Of a stretch of DNA of 43,506 nt, positions 16,234 through 24,735 are shown piece by piece. The position numbers and the translations under genes are program-made. The notes below the pieces were generated by a model that was not told where the DNA came from, did not search any database, and was given only the letters and a program-made list of their open reading frames with translations. This stretch comes from an uncultured Prevotellaceae bacterium (GTDB taxonomy: Bacteria; Bacteroidota; Bacteroidia; Bacteroidales; Bacteroidaceae), in contig CAMJFC010000019.1 in assembly GCA_946404865.1 (NCBI GenBank), positions 1 to 43,506 of the forward strand, in the 5' to 3' direction. Each line of letters begins with the position of its first letter. The stretch's first letter is position 1.

Positions 16234-17598
16234 ATGAAGAAAGTAATCACATACGGCACCTACGACCTGCTGCACCAAGGGCACATCAACCTGCTCAGGC
16301 GGGCCAAGGCCCTGGGCGACTACCTCATCGTAGGGGTCACCAACGACAATTTCGACCGCGAGCGCGGCAAGCTCAATGTCAAAAACAACGTCTTAGAACG
16401 TGTGGAGGCCGTCAAGGCCACCGGACTGGCCGACAAAATCATCATCGAAGACTATGTGGGGCAGAAAATCGACGACATACAACGCTACGATGTAGATATC
16501 TTCACCGTGGGCAGCGACTGGGTGGGTAAGTTCGACTATCTGAACGAGTTCTGCCAGGTGGTCTATCTGCCACGCACCGAGGGCATCTCATCCACCATGC
16601 TACGCGAGGAGCAGGACGACGAGGTGCGCATCGGCATCTGCGGTGCCGGCCGCATCGCGCGGCGCTTTCCCAAGGAGGCCGCAGTGGTGAGTTCGGTCAA
16701 CGTGTGCACAGTGTATGACATCAATCCGGCACAGGCCGAGCACCTCATCCGCCAGACAGGCGATGACAGCGCAGCACCTTCTATTCAGTGCTCATCATCT
16801 TTCGAAGAACTGGTAGAGCAGGTAGATGCCGTCTATATCGCCACGCCCCACCTCTCACACTACGAGCAAGCCAAATACGCCTTGCAGCATGGCAAGCATG
16901 TGCTTTGCGAGACACCCCTGACACTCTGCGAGGCGCAGGCACGCGAGTTGTTTGAGATGGCCGAGACCAAGCAATTAGTGCTTTTAGAAGCCAACAAGAC
17001 GGCCTACTGTCCGGCATTCAACCATCTCATCACGATGATCAAAAGCGGTCTGATAGGCGAGGTGGTAGATATCGAGGCATCAGAGTCGAAGGTGTGGGGC
17101 GACCCCACTTTGCGCGAGCTCGACCCCCATCAGGCCGGCGGCTCGTTCTATGAGTTGGGCTCCTATCCCCTGTTGCCCATCATGCGGCTCATGGGTACCG
17201 AGTGGGAGAACCTGAACATCTATTCACGCATGGAGAATGGTGTGGATATCTATACCAAAGGGGTGATGCGCTATGCCAAGGCTGTTTGCTCATTCAAAGT
17301 GGGTCTGGGTGTGAAGACAGAGGGCAATCTGGTCATCTCAGGCACCAAAGGCTATGCCTACGTGCCCGCTCCGTGGTGGAAGACCGACTACTTCGAACTG
17401 CGCTATGAAGACCAGAACCAGAACAAGAAATTTTTCTACAAGTGGGACGGCGAGGGCTTGCGTTACGAGATACAGGAGTTTATCTCATGCATCTACAACC
17501 ACCGTCTCTTCTCTGCCCGCCTGCGCCCCGCGGAGAGCATTGCCATGGCACGAGCAATGGAACAGTTGACAAAACATAATCATTTCATGGAAATATAA
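16234..17598 (+). CDS. Fused TagD-like cytidylyltransferase and Gfo/Idh/MocA oxidoreductase
   Basis: A 454-residue two-domain cytoplasmic protein. Residues 1-128 match glycerol-3-phosphate cytidylyltransferase (TagD): GTYDLLHQGHINLLRRA with the H14-x-G-H17 nucleotide site, and LPRTEGISSTMLREE (114-121), the RTEGISST signature. Residues 130-454 form a Gfo/Idh/MocA oxidoreductase: GICGAGRIARRF (134-145) binds NAD(P), and GGSFYELGSYPLLP is the substrate-side helix. The usual catalytic EKP motif reads CETPL at 225-229, so the expected lysine is Thr227. The fusion suggests that a keto or aldehyde precursor is reduced to a polyol phosphate and then activated with CTP, as separate or fused enzymes do for CDP-ribitol. 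The precise polyol is unknown. An SDR follows with TAATG overlap. Confidence 0.9.
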   Translation: MKKVITYGTYDLLHQGHINLLRRAKALGDYLIVGVTNDNFDRERGKLNVKNNVLERVEAVKATGLADKIIIEDYVGQKIDDIQRYDVDIFTVGSDWVGKFDYLNEFCQVVYLPRTEGISSTMLREEQDDEVRIGICGAGRIARRFPKEAAVVSSVNVCTVYDINPAQAEHLIRQTGDDSAAPSIQCSSSFEELVEQVDAVYIATPHLSHYEQAKYALQHGKHVLCETPLTLCEAQARELFEMAETKQLVLLEANKTAYCPAFNHLITMIKSGLIGEVVDIEASESKVWGDPTLRELDPHQAGGSFYELGSYPLLPIMRLMGTEWENLNIYSRMENGVDIYTKGVMRYAKAVCSFKVGLGVKTEGNLVISGTKGYAYVPAPWWKTDYFELRYEDQNQNKKFFYKWDGEGLRYEIQEFISCIYNHRLFSARLRPAESIAMARAMEQLTKHNHFMEI

Positions 17599-18359
17599 TG
17601 AAACGAGTATTAATCATAGGAGGTGCCAACGGCATTGGATTAGCCATGGCCATGACGCTCGCCAAGCGAGAGAGTACAGAACGAGTTTATATCGTAGATA
17701 AAGCCCCATTGGCTGAAGAACATAAAAACGAGAAAATTGACAGTTATGAGTTCGACTTGACGAGTCAAGATTACAGTCTGTTCGATCGTTTCACCGATAT
17801 CGACGGGATTATCATCACCGCTGGTTTTGGGAGGTTGGCTTTGTTCCGCGATGTACCGGAAGAGATGATTAGCACTTACTTTCAAGTCAATACCATCCCT
17901 GTGATACGCATTATCAAACGGTTTTATGACCGTCTTGCCTCAGCCGACGATTTCTATTGCGGTGTGATGGTGAGCATTGCCGGATTCATGTCATCGCCCT
18001 TCTTCTCACTCTACGGAGCCACAAAAGCCGCGCTGAAGATATTCATTGAGAGCGTAAACGTAGAGTTAGAGAAAAACGGTTCACAAAACCGTATTCTCAA
18101 TGTGTCGCCCGGTTCTATTAAGGGAACCAGTTTCAACGGCGGTGCCACCGACCTGAGTGAGACCGAGCAGCTTGCCGAAGACATCATCGCCCATATCGAA
18201 GCCAAGGACGACCTGTTCATCCCCCGCTACGACGAGGTGTTTCATGATGTGCTGGAGCGCTACCACACTGATTTCCGCGCGGAGGGTCGGCACAGCTATG
18301 ACTATAAATTGCAAAGCGGCAGAGTGATTTCGAAAGAGTCAAAAACAGGAAAGAATTGA
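17598..18359 (+). CDS. Short-chain dehydrogenase/reductase next to the CDP-polyol enzyme
   Basis: A 253-residue SDR with IIGGANGIGLAMA (residues 6-18, cofactor loop), DGIIITAGFGR in place of the classical NNAG region, and YGATKAALK supplying catalytic Tyr-x3-Lys. Its ATG shares one base with the stop of the fusion enzyme (TAATG), so the two are tightly coupled and probably act in the same pathway, for instance making or reducing the polyol or keto-sugar phosphate that becomes CDP-linked. The C-terminal 50 residues (EVFHDVLERYHTDFR onward) are longer and more basic than in FabG. Substrate cannot be assigned from the sequence. Confidence 0.85.
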   Translation: MKRVLIIGGANGIGLAMAMTLAKRESTERVYIVDKAPLAEEHKNEKIDSYEFDLTSQDYSLFDRFTDIDGIIITAGFGRLALFRDVPEEMISTYFQVNTIPVIRIIKRFYDRLASADDFYCGVMVSIAGFMSSPFFSLYGATKAALKIFIESVNVELEKNGSQNRILNVSPGSIKGTSFNGGATDLSETEQLAEDIIAHIEAKDDLFIPRYDEVFHDVLERYHTDFRAEGRHSYDYKLQSGRVISKESKTGKN

Positions 18360-18387
18360 ATCATATCGACCACAAGCCTCTACTTTT

Positions 18388-18674
18388 ATGGCTAAGAAGC
18401 GTTTAGGATACACAGACATCGCCAAGGCATCAATGGGTCTATCGTCATTCTCTACTTTTGCCAGTTGATTGGCCTATGTAGATGACTATTGTAAATTGAC
18501 GAGGATTCATTTGTCTTTTATATGTCCAACACGTTGGCTTTAAACGTTTTCATCAAGCTGCTTGCCAAATATATGACCAGCCATATCGCTTGCATCGCCC
18601 TGTATGTTGCCGTCATGTTGATGACCTGCCTGATTTTGGTTGTTGTTACGAAAATCATCAATACAAATATTTGA
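18388..18674 (+). pseudogene. Remnant of an acyltransferase 3 gene (N- and C-terminal fragments)
   Basis: This lies in a roughly 400-nt stretch without an intact gene. ATG 18388 opens a 26-codon frame beginning KKRLGYTDIAKASMGL, close to the usual acyltransferase 3 start (R-x-x-Y-I-D-I-A-K-G), and ends at TGA 18466-18468. A second 50-codon frame from ATG 18522 to TGA 18672-18674 encodes LLAKYMTSHIACIALYVAV and a further hydrophobic helix ending VVVTKIINTNI, like the C-terminal helices of the same family. The middle, about 250 codons, is missing. I read it as an internally deleted acyltransferase; the C-terminal piece could also be a free small membrane protein. The rest of the gap up to 18763 shows nothing else. 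Confidence 0.55.
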
Positions 18675-18763
18675 AATTCACGTTGGGAAAGTTTTAGCAA
18701 AACGTCCCCCATATCTGCACGAAACTCCGTGAATTATCCTTAAGAAAAAGAATATATAACGAC

Positions 18764-19969
18764 ATGTACCATAAGATTGTACTTATTTGCCTGATAGTTG
18801 CTAATATTCTGAACTTGTTTCTAGACCGAGGCGGGCTCGCGGGTGGACGTGTTCTCATCTATGTGGCTAATGGCATTACATTACTGACAATAGCATACTA
18901 TTTGTTAGTAAAGCCACTCAAGTTCCCCAAATGCTATCAGCCGCTTAAGTGGTTCTTGGCTTTGTTTATTATAATGCTGATTATTCAGTTTTACTGGCCC
19001 AACCGCTATTTCATTTTTAACATGTACATCAGATGGCTGTTATCACTCTTCCTGTTGTTTTTCTTTTATACTTACGAGCAAAACAAAAAAAACAATTGGT
19101 TGATGCAACTATACACCGTCACGTTCATTGCCGAGTGCTGCTACAAGGTTTATATGGGCCGGGCTTTCGGTTCCGTCGCCGATGCTTCAATCAGGTCTGG
19201 AGGTGACACGGCATCCATCGGACTGGCGTTGGCCGTTCCACTCATATTCACTTTCTTTAGCAACAAGAAAGGTCTGATTCTTTATACAATCTGCATGATA
19301 TTCTGCTTGTTCTCCTTGCGGCGTACCAGCATTTTGGCCATGCTTGTAGCAGTGCCCTTTATCTGGCCTATCCTCAAGCAGCATGTCAGCAAGAAATACT
19401 TGGCTTTAGGTTTTGTCATTGCTCTTATTTTTATTTTCAGGGCTTGGGATTATGTAGGAGACAAAGTGATCAAACGATTCTTTGAAGGGCACTCTTCTTA
19501 CGAGTCGATGGAATTTTACGGCGGTGGTGGTTACGGTTCTGGAAGATCAGAATTTTGGAAGTTTCTATTCGACAAGTATGTTGAAAACGAGAATTACCTC
19601 TTTGGTAATGGCATGGGAAGCATCTTTGAGATTTCAATAGCATACTGGCGTATTAAGTTGCCGCATGCTCATAGTGATGTGTTTGAGTTATTATATTCAT
19701 TTGGCTTCTTTGGCTTGCTATTTTGGGGCTTATTCTGGATTAAGACAACCATATATGTAGTGAAATCTAAACTCGAATTGTTCTATAGGAAGAATTTCTT
19801 CTGTGCAATATTAATCTACCTCGTTGTCGGTGCCACATCAGGTGCTCTAATCAGAGCCGAGATGTTCCCCATGGCCATAGTTATCCCTATACTATTACAG
19901 CCATTAAGAAATACTGAGTCTGCTACAGTTGAAAAGCTGAGTCTGTGGAATCTGCTTAACAAGCGATGA
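18764..19969 (+). CDS. O-antigen polymerase/ligase-like membrane protein (Wzy-type)
   Basis: A 401-residue protein with about ten to twelve hydrophobic helices and one long loop. The loop near residues 245-275 (EFYGGGGYGSGRSEFWK) followed by NYLFGNGMGSIFEI and PHAHSDVFELLYSFGFFGLL is the Wzy_C pattern: a polar loop with Arg, then a conserved His before a G-x-x-G-rich helix. Such proteins link lipid-carried repeat units into a chain at the outer face of the inner membrane. Low GC and poor similarity between family members are typical of wzy genes. The window shows no other polymerase candidate. It could be a ligase instead; the operon position favours polymerase. Confidence 0.82.
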   Translation: MYHKIVLICLIVANILNLFLDRGGLAGGRVLIYVANGITLLTIAYYLLVKPLKFPKCYQPLKWFLALFIIMLIIQFYWPNRYFIFNMYIRWLLSLFLLFFFYTYEQNKKNNWLMQLYTVTFIAECCYKVYMGRAFGSVADASIRSGGDTASIGLALAVPLIFTFFSNKKGLILYTICMIFCLFSLRRTSILAMLVAVPFIWPILKQHVSKKYLALGFVIALIFIFRAWDYVGDKVIKRFFEGHSSYESMEFYGGGGYGSGRSEFWKFLFDKYVENENYLFGNGMGSIFEISIAYWRIKLPHAHSDVFELLYSFGFFGLLFWGLFWIKTTIYVVKSKLELFYRKNFFCAILIYLVVGATSGALIRAEMFPMAIVIPILLQPLRNTESATVEKLSLWNLLNKR

Positions 19970-20066
19970 GGTACAGCTCTTTACAGCAACACCTACATGA
20001 AATATAGCAGAGCCCAGACGAATGGAACCAGCTTGAATTGTTTCATTTTTTCATTAAGCACACAAT

Positions 20067-21050
20067 ATGCCCAAAGAAAGAGACTATAGTATTGACATCA
20101 TCAAATTTATTGCGGTTTTTTTGATCATCAACAGCCATGCCGACAAGGCGTATCCGCATTTTACGATCTTAGCCACCGGCGGAGCCATTGGCGATGAGTT
20201 GTTTCTGTTTGCCTCTGGCTATACTATTTTTCTCGGGCAAATGAGAGACTTCGGCAACTATTACAAACGCCGAATCAACCGTATCTATCCGTCCAGTGTC
20301 GCATGTCTGATTGTGATGATGGCCCTGCCTTGGTGTAGTAATGACATGGGTTGGAATTTCTTTTTGAGCTTTGGAAGACCTTTTTTAGTAGCCATCATGA
20401 TTTATTATATTTTCTTATGGTTAATCAGGAAATATCTTTACGACCACATTCCGTGGGTGGTTGCTTTTTTAGCACTCATCACTCTCATCGTCTATATCTT
20501 TTTCTTTCCCTACAAATACGAAACCGGAGTAAGAGGCATCTTTGGTACGAATTCGCACTTCAGATGGTTGCCCAATTTCTTCTTCCCGCTTTTAGGCGCA
20601 TATTTGGGTGTTCACCACAAAGAGTTAAAATACTCGCCCAAATCCGACTCCATTAAGTTTTTCATCTGTCTCGTCTGCTACTACAGCATACAGTTCGCCG
20701 CAAAAAAGATTCCCGCCGTAGGGCCGTACCAAATCATCATGATTTTATTTCTTGCCGGTATTGTCTTTTACCTATATAAGCTGTTACATGCCCCTGTCTT
20801 TCAGCGGATATATCATCACAAATGGGGTAATGCCTTCATTATAATTATTGGAGGATTATGCCTTGAAGCGTACCTTACACAGCGTTGCATCATCACAGAT
20901 AAGCTGAACTGTATCTTCCCGCTCAACTTAATTATCATCACGATTGGGGTCTTGATTTTGGCCTACATAACCCGCTGCATAGCACGGCTCTTCTCGCAGA
21001 CTTTCAGGACAGAGGACTACGAATGGAAGAAAATCTTCTCATTGAGATAA
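20067..21050 (+). CDS. Acyltransferase 3 family membrane protein
   Basis: A 327-residue multi-helix protein that starts KERDYSIDIIKFIAVFLIIN with SHAD next, the family's charged N-terminus and first-helix histidine. LFLFASGYTIFLG and YYKRRINRIYP (about residues 71-81) match the second helix and cytoplasmic arginine loop of acyltransferase 3 proteins. It should transfer an acyl group to a glycan at the membrane. Base composition is AT-rich, like the wzy gene before it and unlike the rmlB-to-TagD block. A 58-codon frame overlaps its last 28 nt. Acceptor and acyl group unknown. Confidence 0.85.
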   Translation: MPKERDYSIDIIKFIAVFLIINSHADKAYPHFTILATGGAIGDELFLFASGYTIFLGQMRDFGNYYKRRINRIYPSSVACLIVMMALPWCSNDMGWNFFLSFGRPFLVAIMIYYIFLWLIRKYLYDHIPWVVAFLALITLIVYIFFFPYKYETGVRGIFGTNSHFRWLPNFFFPLLGAYLGVHHKELKYSPKSDSIKFFICLVCYYSIQFAAKKIPAVGPYQIIMILFLAGIVFYLYKLLHAPVFQRIYHHKWGNAFIIIIGGLCLEAYLTQRCIITDKLNCIFPLNLIIITIGVLILAYITRCIARLFSQTFRTEDYEWKKIFSLR

Positions 21051-21199
21051 ACGTTTCTAACAGCCTAAGTGGAAAAATCCATGAAATACCCAGTAGGAAT
21101 ACATATGCCCGACAGGCACGAGAACGGATTAAAGACTTTTACACTGAGTCTGTGGTTCTAAGTCGTATCGACGCCGAACTGAAAAAGGTGTTTGTCTGA
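21023..21199 (+). CDS. Possible small protein of 58 residues overlapping the acyltransferase end
   Basis: ATG 21023 opens a 58-codon frame to TGA 21197-21199. The product is charged and probably soluble, with an Arg/Glu-rich middle (YARQARERIKDFYTES) and a tail RIDAELKKVFV. Composition is protein-like, but I do not recognise a family. It competes with another frame in the same DNA that starts MKYPVGI at 21081 and looks like the beginning of an AAA-ATPase_like gene. Only one of the two is likely to have been translated; this may be the broken end of an older gene. Low confidence. Confidence 0.3.
   Translation: MEENLLIEINVSNSLSGKIHEIPSRNTYARQARERIKDFYTESVVLSRIDAELKKVFV
21081..21161 (+). pseudogene. 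Remnant of the 5' end of an AAA-ATPase_like gene
   Basis: ATG 21081 reads MKYPVGIHMPDRHENG and reaches a stop after 26 codons. The first seven residues are the conserved start of the AAA-ATPase_like/PDDEXK proteins, seen intact here at 13974 (RKYPIGIQTF). Nothing of the following VYVDKT or P-loop segments remains. It supports the idea that these genes come and go in the locus. The match is short, so chance cannot be excluded. Confidence 0.35.
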
Positions 21200-21230
21200 T
21201 GGATGATGACGAAAAAAACAACTGTAAGAG

Positions 21231-22415
21231 ATGATTCCCTATAAGAAAATCATTTATCCGCTCAACATCGTGCTGTTTAACCTCTGCCGTCTTATACCTT
21301 TCCGGAACAAGAGGCTGTGGATATTCGGTGCCTTAGAAGGAAAAAAATACGACGACAATTCGAAGGCAATGTTTGAATACATGCTTCAGGCTCATAGCGA
21401 TGAATACCGCTGCGTATGGCTCACCAACAATGCCAACATCGTCAACCAGCTGAGAGCGCTAGGACATGAGGCGTATCTGAACAGCACGTGGAAGGGCAAA
21501 AAGATACAGTTGCGGGCTGGAGTGGCTTTTTATACGCACGGACTGATGGACTTCGGGTGGTGGCCGCTCGTTGGGGGAGCCAAGGTCGTGGCTTTATGGC
21601 ATGGCATGGGTTTCAAACAGATTTACAATGGCAAGTATCACGGGATGAAGTTACGGCTGAAAAAGACGCTCGACCATTTCTTCTCATGGACTTACCGCAA
21701 CGTATCTACAGTGACATCTGAATATGCAGCCGGATGGGTAACAAGGATGTTCACACTCAACCCGAAACAGATTTATATCACCGGTCAGCCACGCAACGAT
21801 GTGCTGAGATCAGTGAATCGCGATGAGGTCTTAAGCAGCATCGGCATCAACCCCAAAAAGAAAGTTGCCATATTCATGCCCACCTATCGACAGCAAACCA
21901 TGGGCGAGGATGCTATGGAGCGTATCGTCACGGCACTGTATCAAAGCAAGGAACTGCATGATGTGTTGCAAGAAAAGAATATGCTATTCTTAGTGAAGTT
22001 GCACCCTCTGACACCGCCTATTGAATTGCCTGACCGTGACGATTTCAGAATACTCAGTTACAAGGATGTGACCGACAACCAGCAGTTGATGGGTGCTTGC
22101 GACATGTTGGTGACCGACTATAGCAGTTGCTATGTGGATTATGCGCTGGTGCTGCGTCCTATCATTTTCTATATGCCTGACGAACAAGACTTCTACGAAA
22201 AGTCAGAGACACTGGATGAAGGTTTTACCGAGATAGCCCATTCCTGCCGAGCTGCCACCGACACTGAATTGGCCAGGCTGATAGCCAACCCATCGATGGC
22301 GGCCGTCGATGCCATCAACGACCTTTTTGAGGACAAAAGTATCCGCGGCACCTGTTATGCAGAGAACGTATTCCATGCTGTAGTTTCTAACGGCAAGAAC
22401 GCAAAAGCAAAGTAG
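21231..22415 (+). CDS. CDP-glycerol glycerophosphotransferase family protein (TagF/TagB-like)
   Basis: A 394-residue enzyme of the family that moves glycerol phosphate or another polyol phosphate from a CDP carrier to a lipid-linked acceptor, as in wall teichoic acid synthesis. Landmarks are VVALWHGMGFKQIYNG (about residues 120-135, the WHG motif), IYITGQPRND, IFMPTYRQQ, LVKLHPL and MLVTDYSSCYVDYALVLRP near 290-308, all in order and with the catalytic histidines in place. An N-terminal hydrophobic patch (IIYPLNIVLFNLCRLIP) may dock it to the membrane. Its length is that of the short primase/polymerase core. With the TagD-like fusion at 16234 it gives the donor-making and donor-using halves of a phosphodiester polymer. 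Confidence 0.92.
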   Translation: MIPYKKIIYPLNIVLFNLCRLIPFRNKRLWIFGALEGKKYDDNSKAMFEYMLQAHSDEYRCVWLTNNANIVNQLRALGHEAYLNSTWKGKKIQLRAGVAFYTHGLMDFGWWPLVGGAKVVALWHGMGFKQIYNGKYHGMKLRLKKTLDHFFSWTYRNVSTVTSEYAAGWVTRMFTLNPKQIYITGQPRNDVLRSVNRDEVLSSIGINPKKKVAIFMPTYRQQTMGEDAMERIVTALYQSKELHDVLQEKNMLFLVKLHPLTPPIELPDRDDFRILSYKDVTDNQQLMGACDMLVTDYSSCYVDYALVLRPIIFYMPDEQDFYEKSETLDEGFTEIAHSCRAATDTELARLIANPSMAAVDAINDLFEDKSIRGTCYAENVFHAVVSNGKNAKAK

Positions 22416-22446
22416 AAAACAGGCAATAACCAAATAAAATGACGCC

Positions 22447-23589
22447 ATGGACAGACCTTTTATATACGGATATTTAGCAGAAAAGGATAACTTTATTGAC
22501 CGGCAGAAGGAGCGTACACAACTTAAAAATTTTCTTTCTCACGGCATTAACGTTATGCTCATCTCGCCTCGACGATGGGGAAAGTCATCGTTAGTAAAGG
22601 CCACTATGTCTGAAATGACAGAAGAAGACCATTATGTACGCGTATGCTATATTGATGCTTTTCGAATCCACAGCAGCCAGGATTTTTACAACGCCTACGC
22701 TACCGCTGTAATCAACGGGTTGTCTTCTGCGTTTAAAAAAAGTATCGAATGGGTAAAAAAATACCTTCAGGCTCTGACACCCAGCATAACGCTGAAAAGT
22801 GACCCACTGAATGCCATCGAGTTAGACTTGTCGTACCAACCGCTTGAGAAAAGTGCTGAAGAAATACTTCAGTTGCCTGAAAAGATTGCCCAGTCGCGCG
22901 GGCTCCATGTCATTATCTGCATTGACGAGTTCCAACAATTAGCTAAGCTGCCAGGATGGAAAAAGATGGAAGGACTTTTGCGCTCTGTATGGCAGCAGCA
23001 TCAGTCAGTGAACTATTGTCTTTACGGCAGTAAACGCCATATGATGCTCGATATCTTTGAAAATTCCAGCCATCCTTTCTATCGCTTTGGCCAAATCATG
23101 TATATCCAGAAAATAGATCGTGAATATTGGATACCTTATATCCAAAAGGGCTTTTCAGATTATGGAAAATCTATCAGTGAAATACAGGCCAAAAGGATAT
23201 GTGACATCGTAAAATGCCACTCTTGGTATGTACAGCAACTGAGTTTCTTTGTATGGAGTGCCACCATTCATTCCGTAACCGACCCAACCATCGACCAACA
23301 GATAGAAACGCTCATCGACACCAATTCGCCAGTATTTGAGAGCGAAACTGATGCTTTAGCACCTTCACAACGAGCCATGCTCCGCGCATTGGTTAATGGT
23401 GAGCACCACCTCAACAGTCAGGCTGTCATTTTGAAATATGGTTTAGGAGGAAGCCAAACCATTGTCCGTAACAAAAAAGTATTGGTGGAAAAAGATTTCA
23501 TTGAGATATGCCACGACTCATACCTTTTTGTTGACCCCGTATATGAACTATGGCTCCGTCGTGAAGTGGGACTTCCCTATCTTGTATAA
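22447..23589 (+). CDS. AAA-type ATPase of the archaeal-ATPase-like (ATPase_2) family
   Basis: A 380-residue P-loop ATPase. LISPRRWGKSSLVKATM at residues 38-54 is Walker A with the arginine-rich lead-in of this family, and HVIICIDEFQQLAKLPG is Walker B plus the next acidic residue. The C-terminal third (LRALVNGEHHLN onward) has a winged-helix feel (LKYGLGGSQTIVRNKKVL) and the tail VDPVYELWLRREV that closes many ATPase_2 proteins. No nuclease domain is seen. Function is not established for the family. It is co-directional inside the polysaccharide operon, 31 nt after the TagF-like gene, and is the second complete ATPase with no obvious glycan role here. Confidence 0.8.
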   Translation: MDRPFIYGYLAEKDNFIDRQKERTQLKNFLSHGINVMLISPRRWGKSSLVKATMSEMTEEDHYVRVCYIDAFRIHSSQDFYNAYATAVINGLSSAFKKSIEWVKKYLQALTPSITLKSDPLNAIELDLSYQPLEKSAEEILQLPEKIAQSRGLHVIICIDEFQQLAKLPGWKKMEGLLRSVWQQHQSVNYCLYGSKRHMMLDIFENSSHPFYRFGQIMYIQKIDREYWIPYIQKGFSDYGKSISEIQAKRICDIVKCHSWYVQQLSFFVWSATIHSVTDPTIDQQIETLIDTNSPVFESETDALAPSQRAMLRALVNGEHHLNSQAVILKYGLGGSQTIVRNKKVLVEKDFIEICHDSYLFVDPVYELWLRREVGLPYLV

Positions 23590-23707
23590 ACAAAAGCCGA
23601 CGACATCAACACCGTTTGACTCAACACTATTTGACTTTTTTAAAGCTACATATAACAATGAGGAAAATGGATAATCTAAACTCCTTTGCAGTAAACATGA
23701 AAGGTGT

Positions 23708-24721
23708 ATGAAAAAGCTTGAAGTAGTCAGTTTTTTGCGTGGCTATGCCATTTTCACCATTATTTTGATGCATTTGGTACACCCCGCCACTAAGGGGTTT
23801 TTGAACACCGCAGCCTCATTTGGCGGGGGCGGTGTGCATGTGTTCATACTGGTGAGTGGTTTTGGCCTTTACCTTTCGCATCTGCGGAAACCGGCCACTT
23901 ATCCAGAGTTCATGCAAAAGCGCTTTTCAAGGGTTTATCTTCCTTATTTATTGGTTTTGCCTCTTTTCGTTATCTTTTATTATCTCCAATACGGAGCATT
24001 CGACTTGACCACGTTGTTGAGTCATGTGTTTCTATTCAAGATGTTCGACCATACTCTTGACACCTCCTACGCCTATTCTTTATGGTTCATCTCCACCATC
24101 ATCCAGTTTTATCTGTGCTGGCCCGTCATCATCCGTCTGTTTAAGGGGAAATGGGGACTGCCATTGGCGCTCGTCATCAGTCTGGCGTGGGCGACGCTCG
24201 TGGGAGTATTGGGAAAAGAGAATGACCGTGCTTGGAACAGCTGCTTTTTGCAATACTTATGGGAATTTGTTGCAGGAATGAAGTTAGCAGAATTATATCA
24301 CCGCTCCCCAGAGCGGGTACGGGTGCCTGGATGGGGCATACTATTAGTCGGGGCTGTGGTTGGTATGGCTCTGACGGGGGTGACAGGAAAAGTGGGCGGT
24401 ATCTTTAAACTATACAACGACATTCCTTCTCTTCTCGGCTACCTGTCATTAGCCCTTATCATTTACAAGCTATCCATCCCCTTTGTCAATCATTTTTTCT
24501 TGTTCACCGACAAGATAGGTTATGAATGGTATCTGGTGCATGGACTTGCTTTCCTTGCTTTGCGCCATCCTTTCTATGACATCATGCCTATACCCCTCGC
24601 ATTACTGGCTTGTTGGGCTGTTTCCTATATGGTAGCCATGTTATTCAGCAGGGTATTAACTGTCCTCGGTATCAAAAAAAGAGCTGTGGCCGGGATCAAT
24701 GAAAAAACAAATCATCCTTAA
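23708..24721 (+). CDS. Acyltransferase 3 family membrane protein
   Basis: A 337-residue acyltransferase with the opening KKLEVVSFLRGYAIFTIILM then HLVHPA, where His22 is the family histidine, followed by GGVHVFILVSGFGLYLS (second landmark) and FMQKRFSRVYLPYLL (cytoplasmic arginine loop). About ten helices follow. It should acylate a glycan during or after assembly. It ends 14 nt before the WecG/TagA-like gene and likely shares its transcript. The 118 nt before it hold no recognisable element. Specificity unknown. Confidence 0.87.
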   Translation: MKKLEVVSFLRGYAIFTIILMHLVHPATKGFLNTAASFGGGGVHVFILVSGFGLYLSHLRKPATYPEFMQKRFSRVYLPYLLVLPLFVIFYYLQYGAFDLTTLLSHVFLFKMFDHTLDTSYAYSLWFISTIIQFYLCWPVIIRLFKGKWGLPLALVISLAWATLVGVLGKENDRAWNSCFLQYLWEFVAGMKLAELYHRSPERVRVPGWGILLVGAVVGMALTGVTGKVGGIFKLYNDIPSLLGYLSLALIIYKLSIPFVNHFFLFTDKIGYEWYLVHGLAFLALRHPFYDIMPIPLALLACWAVSYMVAMLFSRVLTVLGIKKRAVAGINEKTNHP

Positions 24722-24735
24722 CACTTCTATACGAT

